A stretch of DNA of 64,000 nucleotides from positions 8,556,001-8,620,000 of the forward strand of contig CP109468.1 of NCBI GenBank assembly GCA_036227345.1. The letters are read 5' to 3'. The notes under the pieces were generated by a model. That model saw only the letters and a list, made by a program, of their open reading frames with translations. It did no database searches and was not told the origin of the DNA. The translations under genes were made by a program, and so were the position numbers. Origin of the DNA: Streptomyces sp. NBC_01463. GTDB taxonomy: Bacteria; Actinomycetota; Actinomycetes; Streptomycetales; Streptomycetaceae. Below, piece after piece: positions 8,645 through 16,870 of the stretch; within the stretch, counting starts at the first letter, position 1; each line of letters opens with the position of its first letter.

Positions 8645-9952
8645 ATGACCACTGCCGCTTCCGCCCCACCCCTCCCTCCGGCCCCTGCCTCCCCGACGAC
8701 CCGGCTGATGAACGATCCGACCGTACGGGGGATCGCCGCACTGCTCTCGGTCAACGCCGTCGGCAACGGACTCTTCCTGACGATCAGCACCCTGTGGTTC
8801 ACCCAGGGTCTGGGCTACTCCGTCGCGCGGGTCGGACTGGCACTGACCGTCGCCGGGCTCTGCGGGATCCTCGCCTCCCTCCCCGCCGGTCGCGCGTGCG
8901 ACCGATGGAACGCCAGGACCGTCCTGACCTGCCTGCACCTCCTGCAGGCGGCCGCCGTCGGTCTGTACGCCGTCGCCGATTCCTTCCCGGTCTTCCTGGT
9001 GCTGGCCTGCCTGGCCACGGCCGGCAGCCGTGCCAACGCCACCGCGCGCGCCACCCTGTACGCCCATGCGCTCCCCGTCGGCATACGCACCCGTGCCCTG
9101 GCCCTGCTGCGGGCGGTCAACAACGTGGGCATCGGAGCGGGCGCCGCCCTCGGATCGCTCCTCCTCGCCTTCGACAGCGACGCGGCCTACCGGGCGGCCA
9201 TCGGCGTGAGCGCCGCCGCATTCCTCCTCGCGCTGATCCCACTCCGCCGGATCCCTCTCACCGCCCGGCCGCCGGCCGCGAAGACCGACGTGGCGCAGAC
9301 CGCGGCAGCACGGCACGCCGCCGTGCCCGGCCGGCGCGCGGCCCAGCCGCTGCGCGACCTGCCGTACCTCGCCGTCACCGCGCTCAACGGGGTCGTCAAC
9401 ACCCTCTACGTCGTTCTCGAAGTGGCCCTGCCCCTGTGGCTCCTCACGTGCACGAGCGCGCCACGGGCCATGGTCGGCTGGCTCCTGGTCACCAACACGG
9501 CCCTGGTCGTCGCTCTGCAGGTCCGTGCCACCCGTGGCATCACCGGCCCGCCCCAGGCGGCGCGCGCCTTCCGCCGCGGAGGCCTCCTCGTCGCGGCCGC
9601 ATGCCTCGCCGCCGCCTGCGCCGCCCACCGGTCACCGATCGTCGCCGGCGCCGTCCTCCTGGCCGCCGCCGTCCTGCTCACCCTGGGCGAGGTCAGTTCG
9701 CAGGCAGGCAGCTGGACCCTCTCCTACGACCTGGCACCCGACCACGCCCACGGCGCCTACCAGGGCGTCTACCAGACCGGAATCTCCGCGAGTCAGGCGT
9801 TCGGCCCGGGCCTGCTGACCACCTTGGTCATTCCGTACGGCACTGCGGGGTGGGTGGCCCTCGCCGCCCTCTTCGCCGGTGCGGCACTCGCCCTTCCGCC
9901 CACCGCCCGCTGGGCTGCACGACGATCCGCCCCGCTGAAGTCCACCGGGTGA
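8645..9952 (+). CDS. MFS transporter (12 TMS)
   Basis: Inner-membrane carrier of 435 aa with about 12 hydrophobic segments and the motif-A-like loop LPAGRACDRWNARTVL between TMS2 and TMS3, typical of drug:H+ antiporters. The start is MTTAASAPP at 8645; a GTG at 8633 in the same frame is possible. The central loop (about residues 210-240) is rich in Ala and Arg. The gene is divergent from the ArsR-type regulator with only ~56 bp between the chosen starts, the usual layout of a repressor/efflux pair. The substrate is unknown. Confidence 0.85.
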   Translation: MTTAASAPPLPPAPASPTTRLMNDPTVRGIAALLSVNAVGNGLFLTISTLWFTQGLGYSVARVGLALTVAGLCGILASLPAGRACDRWNARTVLTCLHLLQAAAVGLYAVADSFPVFLVLACLATAGSRANATARATLYAHALPVGIRTRALALLRAVNNVGIGAGAALGSLLLAFDSDAAYRAAIGVSAAAFLLALIPLRRIPLTARPPAAKTDVAQTAAARHAAVPGRRAAQPLRDLPYLAVTALNGVVNTLYVVLEVALPLWLLTCTSAPRAMVGWLLVTNTALVVALQVRATRGITGPPQAARAFRRGGLLVAAACLAAACAAHRSPIVAGAVLLAAAVLLTLGEVSSQAGSWTLSYDLAPDHAHGAYQGVYQTGISASQAFGPGLLTTLVIPYGTAGWVALAALFAGAALALPPTARWAARRSAPLKSTG

Positions 9953-10042
9953 CACACCGGCTGTTTCGCACCCGGTGTCCCGTCGAGGTTCCTTCGTGCG
10001 TTCGAGCTCCCCGGTGCCACGGCGCGCCACTACGGTGGGCCG

Positions 10043-10477
10043 ATGTCAAAGATCAAGCAGTTCCAAGTCACCTTCGACTGCGCCGATCCTGAGCGCGTCG
10101 CTCGTTTCTGGTGCGAGGTACTGGGATACGTCGTACCCCCGCCACCGGAGGGGTTCGCCGGCTGGGACGAGTTCAATCAGTCGCTGCCGCCCGAGCGGCA
10201 GGGTGCGGATTTCGCCTGCGTGGATCCCACGGGTGTCGGCCCGCGCATGTACTTCCAGCGCGTCCCTGAAGGCAAGGCGGTCAAGAACCGGGTGCACCTC
10301 GATGTGCGGGTCGGCGCCGGACTCGTGGGCGAGGAGCGGCTTGCCGCGCTCGAAGCCGAGTGCGCACGGCTGGTCCCCCTCGGCGCGGTACGCGGGCAGC
10401 TCCAGCTCGCCGATGAGGAGAACGAGTCGTGCCTCGGGATGCAGGACGTCGAGGGCAACGAGTTCTGTCTCGACTGA
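10043..10477 (+). CDS. VOC-family (glyoxalase-like) protein
   Basis: Protein of 144 aa with two beta-alpha-beta-beta-beta modules of the vicinal-oxygen-chelate superfamily. The opening FQVTFDCADPERVARFWCEV and the closing DVEGNEFCLD are hallmark strands of the Glyoxalase_6 group. Homologues are mostly of unknown function or act in small-molecule modification or resistance. The -10-like TACGGT at 10031-10036 is 6 nt from the ATG, so the mRNA may be leaderless. It is a single gene converging on the TetR at 10620. Confidence 0.8.
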   Translation: MSKIKQFQVTFDCADPERVARFWCEVLGYVVPPPPEGFAGWDEFNQSLPPERQGADFACVDPTGVGPRMYFQRVPEGKAVKNRVHLDVRVGAGLVGEERLAALEAECARLVPLGAVRGQLQLADEENESCLGMQDVEGNEFCLD

Positions 10478-10531
10478 CAGCCGTGCTCGTGTCCTCACGG
10501 TGGCAGCCGGAGGGCCGAACATGTCTTGAAG

Positions 10532-10571
10532 GATGAGGGGGTCGGGGGCATGTGCCCCCAACCCCCTCATC
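10532..10571. terminator. strong bidirectional terminator
   Basis: Arms at 10532-10550 and 10553-10571 form a 19-bp stem with a single mismatch and a very short loop. It sits between the convergent VOC and TetR genes. Confidence 0.85.
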
Positions 10572-10619
10572 GATGCGGACGGATGGAGCAGGTGACGGGT
10601 GGCCCGCCCGTATCGACGC

Positions 10620-11210
10620 TCACGCCTCGGCGGGATACCGGGCGAGCCGGTCCACCAGCAGCTCCACCCTCTGTGCGGCCGGCTCCGGCAGGAGCCGTCC
10701 TGCGCGGGTCAGGGTCGCCAGGCCGTGCAGGGATGCCCAGAACATCTCGGTGAACACTCCCGGGTCGGCGCCCTCCCCGGCGACCTCGCCGAGCGTCTCC
10801 AGCAGGGCGGCGAAGGCGTCCTTCAGCGGCTCCGGGGTGTCCTCCCGTGCGTATGCCAGGCCGCCGTCGAGCTGGAACAGCGCGTCGTAGACCGCCGGGT
10901 TGTCCGCGGCGAATTCGAGGTACGCACGGGCGAGCGCGGCGACCCGCGCGCGGGGGCCGTCCGCGGCGGCGGTCGCGGCACGCACCGCCACGGCCATCTC
11001 GGCGGCACCCTCCAGGGCGACAGCGCCGATGATCTCGCGTTTGCCGCGGAAGTGGCTGTAGAGGACGGGCTGGCTGTATTCGATGCGCTCGGCGAGCCGG
11101 CGGGTGGTGACCGAGTCCCAGCCCTGCTGCTCGGCGAGTTCACGGGCCGTCGCCACGATGAGGCGCTCGCGTTCCGCCCGTTCACGCTGCTTGCGTTCCT
11201 GTACCGACAT
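10620..11210 (-). CDS. TetR/AcrR-family regulator with WHG-type C-domain
   Basis: Protein of 196 aa. The N-terminal HTH runs from about residue 12 to 60 (VTTRRLAERIEYSQPVLYSHF). The C-terminal part contains FWASLHGLATLTRAGRL, the WHG-type pattern of a TetR subfamily (TetR_C_13/WHG). It is divergent from the DUF1772 membrane gene at 11303. Three copies of a CTAGC-GCTAG motif fill the gap, so it very likely represses both itself and that gene. The inducer is unknown. Confidence 0.88.
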   Translation of the reverse strand: MSVQERKQRERAERERLIVATARELAEQQGWDSVTTRRLAERIEYSQPVLYSHFRGKREIIGAVALEGAAEMAVAVRAATAAADGPRARVAALARAYLEFAADNPAVYDALFQLDGGLAYAREDTPEPLKDAFAALLETLGEVAGEGADPGVFTEMFWASLHGLATLTRAGRLLPEPAAQRVELLVDRLARYPAEA

Positions 11211-11219
11211 GATTCGATC

Positions 11220-11283
11220 CTAGCATCGCTAGACAATCGAGCGGCAGTAGTACTAGCGTTGCCTCATCACCTAGCAACGCTAG
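11220..11283. promoter_or_regulatory. TetR operators (CTAGC-N3-GCTAG)
   Basis: Perfect 13-bp palindromes CTAGCATCGCTAG (11220-11232) and CTAGCAACGCTAG (11271-11283) flank a degenerate copy, CTAGCGTTGC, at 11253-11262. The right copy is about 20 bp before the DUF1772 start and the left one is 10 bp from the TetR start, so one repressor could shut both promoters. Sites are seen; the bound protein is inferred from position. Confidence 0.8.
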
Positions 11284-11302
11284 AAAACAGGGAGAAGTCA
11301 TC

Positions 11303-11749
11303 ATGCTCAACGCACTCGAGGTGTTCACCACTGTGGTCGTCGGCGTGATGGTGGGGGTGGAGTTCTCCGTCGCCTTCGTCATGAACAGGATCTTCAACGC
11401 CCTCCCCGAGGACAGCGGCCAGCTCGGCCGCGCCCACGGCGGCCGGATGCTCGGCGCCGTGATGCCGTTCTGGTACATCGGCTCGCTCGTCCTCGTCGCG
11501 ATCTGGGCCATCGCCCGATGGCACCACGAGGGCACCGGCCTCGTCGTCTCCGCCGGCGTGCTGCTGATCGTCAGCGTGATCATGTCGATCCTGCTGCTCG
11601 TCCCGATCAACAACCGGAGCAAGGCGTGGACCCCCGACAACCGGCCCGCGGACTGGAAGGAGCAGATGAACCGCTGGGACCGCTACCACTACGTCCGCGT
11701 CGCCGTCCTCATCGCCGCCTTCGCCCTGCTGGTCGCCGGTCTCGTCTGA
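11303..11749 (+). CDS. DUF1772 integral membrane protein
   Basis: Protein of 148 aa with four hydrophobic segments: VFTTVVVGVMVGVEFSVAFV, then GSLVLVAIWAIAR, LLIVSVIMSILLLVPI and VAVLIAAFALLVAGLV. The sequence PINNRSKAWTPDNRPADWKE between TMS3 and TMS4 and the MNRWDRYHYVR stretch are DUF1772 (anthrone-oxygenase-like) features. Some homologues are linked to polyketide oxidation, but most are uncharacterised. GGGAGAAG provides a good ribosome-binding site. Expression is probably controlled by the divergent TetR through the CTAGC operators. Confidence 0.85.
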   Translation: MLNALEVFTTVVVGVMVGVEFSVAFVMNRIFNALPEDSGQLGRAHGGRMLGAVMPFWYIGSLVLVAIWAIARWHHEGTGLVVSAGVLLIVSVIMSILLLVPINNRSKAWTPDNRPADWKEQMNRWDRYHYVRVAVLIAAFALLVAGLV

Positions 11750-11829
11750 CCCCGCGGGCCCACCGACGAGGTCCGCCGGCCGCGATCGCGCGGCCGTCTG
11801 ACCTCGTCGGGCGACCCCCGCGCCCCCAT

Positions 11830-11846
11830 ACGATGGATTCCATCGT
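11830..11846. promoter_or_regulatory. 17-bp perfect palindrome, TetR autoregulatory operator
   Basis: ACGATGG-ATT-CCATCGT at 11830-11846 is a perfect 7-bp inverted repeat ending 20 bp before the TetR start at 11867. Position and symmetry fit an operator of that TetR. It is unlike the CTAGC palindromes next door, so the two TetR systems are distinct. Confidence 0.7.
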
Positions 11847-11866
11847 CCAGTGTGCGGAGGTGGGTC

Positions 11867-12475
11867 ATGGCCGGCGAGCTGACGGCGAAGGGGCGGGCCA
11901 CGCGGAGCCGGATCGTCGAGGGCGCCGCGACGGTGCTTCGCGAGAAGAGCGTCGCGGCGGCGACGCTCGAGGACGTCATGGCGCGGACCAGGACCAGCAA
12001 GAGCCAGCTCTTCCACTACTTCCCGACCGGCAAGGACGAGCTGCTGCTCGCGGTGGCCCAGTTCGAGGCGGACCGGGTGCTGGAGGACCAGCAGCCGTAT
12101 CTGGGCCGACTGGACTCGTGGGAGGCGTGGGACGAGTGGCGCGACGTCGTGATCGAGCGCTACGAGTCCCAGGGGGACCAGTGCCCGCTCGGCTCGCTGT
12201 TTCTTCAGGTCGGGCGGTCGACCCCCGGGGCTCGGGCCATCGTGTCCGGTCTGATGACCCGCTGGCAGGAGAGCCTGGAGGCCGGTATCCGGGCGCTGGA
12301 GGCGGCAGACCTGGTGCCCGGTGGGATCGACGCCGGCCTGCGGGCCGCGGCGCTCCTGGCCGGCGTCCAGGGCGGGGTGTCGATCCTGCTGTCGACGGGC
12401 CGGTCCGACCACCTGCGCGCCGCGCTCGATCAGGGGATCGCCGACCTGCGGGGCACGGCCCACGCCCTGACCTGA
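11867..12475 (+). CDS. TetR/AcrR-family regulator
   Basis: Protein of 202 aa. The HTH (about residues 8-55) contains ATLEDVMARTRTSKSQLFHY and a following FPTGKDELL. The C-terminal part fits the TetR_C domain of AcrR-like proteins and includes the motif SQGDQCPLGSLFLQVG. GGAGG at 11856-11860, 6 nt before the ATG, decides the start. It carries its own 17-bp palindrome upstream. No divergent gene is present, and the next gene (SDR) converges on it, so the regulated target is uncertain; the SDR carries a different operator. Confidence 0.87.
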   Translation: MAGELTAKGRATRSRIVEGAATVLREKSVAAATLEDVMARTRTSKSQLFHYFPTGKDELLLAVAQFEADRVLEDQQPYLGRLDSWEAWDEWRDVVIERYESQGDQCPLGSLFLQVGRSTPGARAIVSGLMTRWQESLEAGIRALEAADLVPGGIDAGLRAAALLAGVQGGVSILLSTGRSDHLRAALDQGIADLRGTAHALT

Positions 12476-12565
12476 TGCCGGACTCTCCGGCCGGCCGCGC
12501 GACTCTTTCCGCTGCCGTGCCCGACCATGGCGCCGCGGTCCCCGGACCGCGGCGCCACCCGTGCC

Positions 12566-13360
12566 TCAGGCGTACCATCCGCCGTCCACCGAGAGCGTCG
12601 CGCCGGTGATGTAGGCGGACAGCGGACTCGCCAGGAAGGCGAGCACGTCGGCGTACTCCTCGGGGCGTCCGATGCGGCCCACGTCGTTCGGTGCGAGCTC
12701 CGCGGTCAGGCGGGGCTCGATCGCTTCCCAGGTCTGTCCCCATCCGTGCTCCCTGCCGAGCGTCAGCAACGGTTCCAGGGACTGCGGGGTGAGGATGCCG
12801 CCTGCCGCGACGGTGTTCGACGTGACACCGGAATCCCGCAACTCCCGTGCGAGCGACTTGGCGAGGGAGTTGCGTGCTCCGTTCGTCGCCGCGTAATGGG
12901 GCTGGGACGCGGCGGGCTTGTCGCCCGTCACGCTGCTGATCTGGATGACCCGTCCCCAGCCCCGCTCCCGCATGCCCGGGACGAGGCGCTGGATCATGCG
13001 CACGCTGGTCAGGACATTGGTGTTGTACGTGTCGGCCCACTGCTGCGCCGACGCGGTGGCCCAGCCGAGGGACATGTCGTACGTGCCCACGTTGTTCACC
13101 AGGATGTCGACCGGGCCGGCACCGGCGGCCGCGGCGTGCACGGCGTCGGCGCCCTCGTCGGTCCCCAGATCGCCGATCGCCACCGCCGCGTCCCCGCCCT
13201 CCGCGACGATGCTCTTCGCGACCGCCTCGGTCCTCGCCACGTCCCGCCCGTGCACGACCACGGTCGCGCCTTCCGCCGCCAGCCGCCTGGCGATCGCCTC
13301 GCCGAGACCGCTGCTCGATCCGGTCACCAGTGCGCGCCGGCCGCTCAGCTGAAGATTCAT
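12566..13360 (-). CDS. SDR-family oxidoreductase with Asn in place of the catalytic Lys
   Basis: Short-chain dehydrogenase of 264 aa. It has the cofactor motif TGSSSGLG, the NNVG motif (NNAG equivalent), the catalytic Ser region ISSVTG, and a C-terminal FLASPLSAYITGATLSVDGG. The active-site YxxxK is here Y156-A-A-T-N160: the codon AAC gives Asn instead of the proton-relay Lys. Similar YxxTN variants exist in a subset of bacterial SDRs as far as I recall, so the enzyme may still be active with altered chemistry. The start MNLQLSGRRAL at 13360 has GGAAGG upstream. Two TGGAC-N6-GTCCA dyads lie in its promoter. Confidence 0.87.
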   Translation of the reverse strand: MNLQLSGRRALVTGSSSGLGEAIARRLAAEGATVVVHGRDVARTEAVAKSIVAEGGDAAVAIGDLGTDEGADAVHAAAAGAGPVDILVNNVGTYDMSLGWATASAQQWADTYNTNVLTSVRMIQRLVPGMRERGWGRVIQISSVTGDKPAASQPHYAATNGARNSLAKSLARELRDSGVTSNTVAAGGILTPQSLEPLLTLGREHGWGQTWEAIEPRLTAELAPNDVGRIGRPEEYADVLAFLASPLSAYITGATLSVDGGWYA

Positions 13361-13427
13361 GGGTGCTTCCTTCCGGAACCGCTCCGCGCGGGCGGTGTCA
13401 CCGGGGAAGCGGTGGACCGCCCACATC

Positions 13428-13481
13428 TGGACTGCTTGGTCCATCGCAGCCTGCACGTCGAAAAATGGACCTGCAAGTCCA
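13428..13481. promoter_or_regulatory. two TGGAC-N6-GTCCA operators
   Basis: TGGAC-TGCTTG-GTCCA at 13428-13443 and TGGAC-CTGCAA-GTCCA at 13466-13481 are 16-bp dyads with a 38-bp register, upstream of the SDR start at 13360. They look like tandem binding sites for a dimeric repressor whose gene is not adjacent. Confidence 0.65.
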
Positions 13482-13525
13482 AAAGTGTGCCGCGCTGTCG
13501 GAGCGGTCGGGTGCTGCCGGCCGTC

Positions 13526-14389
13526 TCAGCCTGTGCCGGCTCCGGACGTGCGGCCGTCCCGCAGTCGGTGTGCGTGCGCCGGATACGCGCCGAGAATGCG
13601 CACCTCGGACGAGAAGAACTGCAACTCCTGGAGGGCCAGGGCGACATGGGGCTCGTCGGGGTGGCCCTCGACCTCCACGTAGAAGCGGCTCGGGTTCAGT
13701 CCGGCGCCGATCTGGTAGCTCTCGATCTTGGTGAGGTTCACGGAGTTGCTGGCGAAGCCGCCGAGCGCCTTGTAGAGCGCGCTGGGGATGTTCCGTACGC
13801 AGAAGAACAGGCTCGTCATCGTCGGCCCGCCCGTGTCGGGGGCCAGGGCGGAGTCCCGGGACAGGACGACGAACCGGGTGGTGTTGTCCGGGTCGTCCTC
13901 GACCTCGGACCGCAGGACGTCCAGCCCGTAGAGCGCGGCCGCGGCGGGCGGGGCGAGGGCCGCGTGCCGCGGGTCGCCGAGTTCAGCCACCTCACGCGCC
14001 GCCCCTGCGGTGTCATCGCTGACGAGGGTGCGCCAGCCGCCCTCCCGCAGCACCTTCCGGCACTGCCCCAGGGCATGCACGTGGCTGCGTACGCACTCCA
14101 CCTGGTCGACGGTCGTGCCGGGGACACCCATCAGGTCGAAGCGAATGGCGAGGAAGTACTCGGCGACGATGAACAGCCCTGATTCCGGCAGCAGATGGTG
14201 GACGTCCGCCACCCGCCCCGCCGCGGAGTTGTCCATGGGGATCACGGCGAAGTCGGCGGTGCCGAGCGTGACGGCATCCAGGGCCTGCTCGAATCCCGTG
14301 CAGGGCAGCTCATGTCCTTCGGGGAACAGGGCATGGGCTGCCGTTGCCGAGTTGGATCCGGGTTCACCCTGGTATGCGACGGTGGTCAC
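13526..14389 (-). CDS. pheA: prephenate dehydratase, ACT-domain paralogue
   Basis: Protein of 287 aa converting prephenate to phenylpyruvate in phenylalanine synthesis. The catalytic lobes start TTVAYQGEPGSNS and contain the TxRF-type motif NTTRFVVLS. The C-terminal ACT domain begins MTSLFFCVRNIPSALYKAL. In the common enzyme the Phe-binding motifs are GALV and ESRP; here they read SALY and ESYQ, so feedback inhibition may differ. ESY-type ACT domains occur in alpha-proteobacterial enzymes as far as I recall. GGAAGG lies ~9 nt before the GTG start. It is probably a second copy beside the housekeeping gene of the genome. Confidence 0.85.
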   Translation of the reverse strand: MTTVAYQGEPGSNSATAAHALFPEGHELPCTGFEQALDAVTLGTADFAVIPMDNSAAGRVADVHHLLPESGLFIVAEYFLAIRFDLMGVPGTTVDQVECVRSHVHALGQCRKVLREGGWRTLVSDDTAGAAREVAELGDPRHAALAPPAAAALYGLDVLRSEVEDDPDNTTRFVVLSRDSALAPDTGGPTMTSLFFCVRNIPSALYKALGGFASNSVNLTKIESYQIGAGLNPSRFYVEVEGHPDEPHVALALQELQFFSSEVRILGAYPAHAHRLRDGRTSGAGTG

Positions 14390-14483
14390 CGTGTTCAGCC
14401 TTCCACTGTTGGGCTCTGCGAGCCGGGCGGCAGAAGCTCCACCGCGAACCGCGTGTACTGCAGTATCGGTGACCCGTCCCGTA

Positions 14484-14531
14484 CCGCTCCGCACCAGGGG
14501 GCGGCTGCCGCCGCCCCCTGGTGCGGAGCGG
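14484..14531 (-). terminator. perfect 21-bp hairpin terminator of msrA
   Basis: Arms at 14484-14504 and 14511-14531 are exact inverted complements around a 6-nt loop. It begins 25 bp after the msrA stop, and as a near-symmetrical stem it also insulates the pheA promoter region. Confidence 0.85.
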
Positions 14532-14555
14532 GCCACGAGGTGCGGGGTACGGCGG

Positions 14556-15068
14556 TCAGGCGTCCGCGCGGCGCGGCAGCTGCCAGCCGGGGCGCGGGAA
14601 GTGGCAGGTGTAGCCGTCCGGGTAGCGCTGGAGGTAGTCCTGGTGGTCCGGTTCGGCCTCCCAGAACGTGCCCGCCGGTACGACCTCGGTGACCACGGGG
14701 CCCGGCCAGAGCCCGGACGCCTCGACATCGGCGATGGTGTCCTGCGCGACTCGTCGCTGCTCGTCGTCCAGGTAGAAGATGGCGGACCGGTAGCTGGCGC
14801 CCATGTCATTGCCCTGGCGGTTCTTCGTGGACGGGTCGTGGATCTGGAAGAAGTACTCCAGGAGGGCCCGGTAGTCGGTGACCGCGGGATCGTAGACGAT
14901 CTCGATGGCCTCGGCGTGGTTCCCGTGGTTCCGGTAGGTCGGCTCGGGCATGTCGTCGCCGCTGTATCCCACCCGCGTGCTCACCACTCCGGGCAGTGTC
15001 CGGATCAGCTCCTGCATCCCCCAGAAGCAGCCACCGGCCAGCAGGGCCTTCTTCTCACTGTCAGCCAT
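14556..15068 (-). CDS. msrA: peptide-methionine (S)-S-oxide reductase
   Basis: Repair enzyme of 170 aa that reduces Met-S-sulfoxide in proteins using thioredoxin. The active-site motif [11 protein letters not shown] is at about residues 11-21, with [20 protein letters not shown] downstream, as in typical MsrA. The ATG at 15068 overlaps the stop of the upstream ABC-F gene (TGATG), so translation is probably coupled; a GTG one codon earlier is possible. This ties oxidative repair to an antibiotic-protection operon. It is not related to the staphylococcal ABC-F protein that is also called Msr(A). Confidence 0.93.
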   Translation of the reverse strand: MADSEKKALLAGGCFWGMQELIRTLPGVVSTRVGYSGDDMPEPTYRNHGNHAEAIEIVYDPAVTDYRALLEYFFQIHDPSTKNRQGNDMGASYRSAIFYLDDEQRRVAQDTIADVEASGLWPGPVVTEVVPAGTFWEAEPDHQDYLQRYPDGYTCHFPRPGWQLPRRADA

Positions 15069-16789
15069 CACAGATCACCTTCTCTTTCGTTCCCTGAGAA
15101 GCCTTGCACACTCGGAGCGGGGAACGTCACCGGCTCAGGTGGGGGAGTGCCCGCTGCCCCCTGGCCCGGACCGGCGGCCAGCCGGAGCTCGCGCCCCTGC
15201 CAGCGCCCGCGCAGCCAGCGGTCGTGGCTCGCGACCACGATCGCGCCGGGTCCGGTGCCCATGGCTTCCTCGAGTTCGTCGCACAGGCGCGGGGACAGGT
15301 GGTTCGTGGGCTCGTCGAGCAGCAGCAGCTGCGGTGGGCGCGCCACCAGAAGGGCGAGAGCCAGCCGTCGGCGCTGTCCGACCGAGAGGTGGCCGACCGG
15401 TTTGCCGAGGTCCGTCTCGTGCATCAGGCCCAGTGAGCCGAGCGGGACCGCCTCGGCCCGTTCCGCGCCCAGCGTCTGCTGATACGTGTCCCGGACCGTA
15501 CGGTCGAGCCGGTCGAACACGGTGTCCTGAGAGAGCATCCCGACCGTCAGGCCGGCCCGCCGCCGGATGTCGCCCCCGGCCGCGAGGTGTCCGGCGAGCA
15601 CGGCCAGCAGCGTCGACTTGCCGGTTCCGTTTCCTCCCGTGACCAGCAGCCGGTCGGTCGCCGACACCTCCACTTCGACCGGCGCGAGCCGGCCGGGGAC
15701 CCCCACGCCGTGGAGGGCCACCAGCGGATCGCGGCTCTCCTCGGCGGGCGCGGAGAGTGCCGGACCGGCGAAGCGGAGCGGCCGCGGGGGCTCACCGACC
15801 CGGGTCCGCTCCAGCTCCTCCAGCCTGCGGGTGGCGTTGCGCACGCGGCGTGAGATCTGGCTCTGCACACGCCCGGCCCGCAGGCCGTACCCCATCTTCT
15901 CGTTGTCCCGCCGCCCCCGGTCCGGCGCCAGACGGTGCGCCGTCACACCGGCCGTATGGCGCAGCGCGTCGAGGGCCTCCTGCTCCTCGGCGTAGCGCTG
16001 TTCCCAGCGCTCCCGCTCCGCGTGCTTCTCGGCGAGGTAGGCGCTGTAGTTGCCGCCGTAGCGGACGGGGCCGTCCACCGCGGGGTCGAGGTCGATCAGG
16101 TCGGTGCAGACGGCGTCGAGGAACGCCCGGTCGTGGCTGGCCAGCACCACGGCTCCGGGCAGGCCGCGCACCTGTTCCTCGACGAATGCGGCGGCGTCGT
16201 CGTCGAGGTGGTTGGTCGGCTCGTCCAGGAGCAGCGCCGACGGCCTACGCACCAGCAGCGCGGCCAGGGACAGCCGCCCGCGCTGGCCGCCGGACAGCGA
16301 ACCGAGCGTCCGGCCCGGCTCGAACGCTCCGAGGCCCAGGCCCTCCAGTACGAGGGCCGCGCGCCGGTCGGCGTCCCAGGCCTCCAGGTGCTGGGCCGTC
16401 TCCAGCCGGCCGGCGTAGTCGGCGAGCAGTCCGCTGTAGCCGGGATCGCTCTCCGAGGCGTCCGCGAGCTCCCCGGTGAGCCGTTCGAGGTCGGCCAGCA
16501 CCTCGCGGACCTCGGACAGGGCCTCGTCCAGCACCGTGGCGATGGTCGACGCGCTGTCGAACGGGGCCTCCTGCTGCAGGAAGCCCAGGTCGGCCGGGCG
16601 GTCGACGGTTCCCGCGTCGGGTTCGTCCGCCCCGGCGAGCAGCCGCAGCAGGGTGGACTTGCCGACGCCGTTCTCCCCGATCAGCCCGATACGGCGGCCG
16701 GGGGATGCGGTGAGCGAGACGCCGTCGAGCACCCGGCGGCCGCCCAGGCTGCGGATGAGGTCGTGGGCGATGAGAGGGGGCTGGGGCAT
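15068..16789 (-). CDS. ABC-F ATPase, ribosome-protection type
   Basis: Cytosolic protein of 573 aa with two ABC domains and no membrane part. Walker A motifs are GENGVGKST and GGNGTGKST; signature motifs are LSGGQRGRL and LSVGQRRRL; Walker B motifs are [10 protein letters not shown] in both halves. Between them lies the linker with the [16 protein letters not shown] helices. This fits the antibiotic-resistance ABC-F group that dislodges drugs from the ribosome, such as TlrC/OleB/SrmB-like proteins. The start MPQPPLIAH is chosen from family pattern; an in-frame extension to 16861 exists. The last base of its stop codon is the first of msrA. Confidence 0.88.
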   Translation of the reverse strand: MPQPPLIAHDLIRSLGGRRVLDGVSLTASPGRRIGLIGENGVGKSTLLRLLAGADEPDAGTVDRPADLGFLQQEAPFDSASTIATVLDEALSEVREVLADLERLTGELADASESDPGYSGLLADYAGRLETAQHLEAWDADRRAALVLEGLGLGAFEPGRTLGSLSGGQRGRLSLAALLVRRPSALLLDEPTNHLDDDAAAFVEEQVRGLPGAVVLASHDRAFLDAVCTDLIDLDPAVDGPVRYGGNYSAYLAEKHAERERWEQRYAEEQEALDALRHTAGVTAHRLAPDRGRRDNEKMGYGLRAGRVQSQISRRVRNATRRLEELERTRVGEPPRPLRFAGPALSAPAEESRDPLVALHGVGVPGRLAPVEVEVSATDRLLVTGGNGTGKSTLLAVLAGHLAAGGDIRRRAGLTVGMLSQDTVFDRLDRTVRDTYQQTLGAERAEAVPLGSLGLMHETDLGKPVGHLSVGQRRRLALALLVARPPQLLLLDEPTNHLSPRLCDELEEAMGTGPGAIVVASHDRWLRGRWQGRELRLAAGPGQGAAGTPPPEPVTFPAPSVQGFSGNEREGDL

Positions 16790-16870
16790 GGGAATCCATC
16801 CAACGTGTTCGGTGTTCGGCCCGCCGGGCGTGAGGCCTCGGGCGCGGGACCACATCGGCACACCGGCGGC

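Noticed and set aside
14556..16789. msrA as the staphylococcal macrolide-resistance ABC-F gene of the same name
   Set aside because: The 14556 gene has the GCFWG active site of methionine sulfoxide reductase; the ABC-F genes are its neighbours, and the name is a coincidence.
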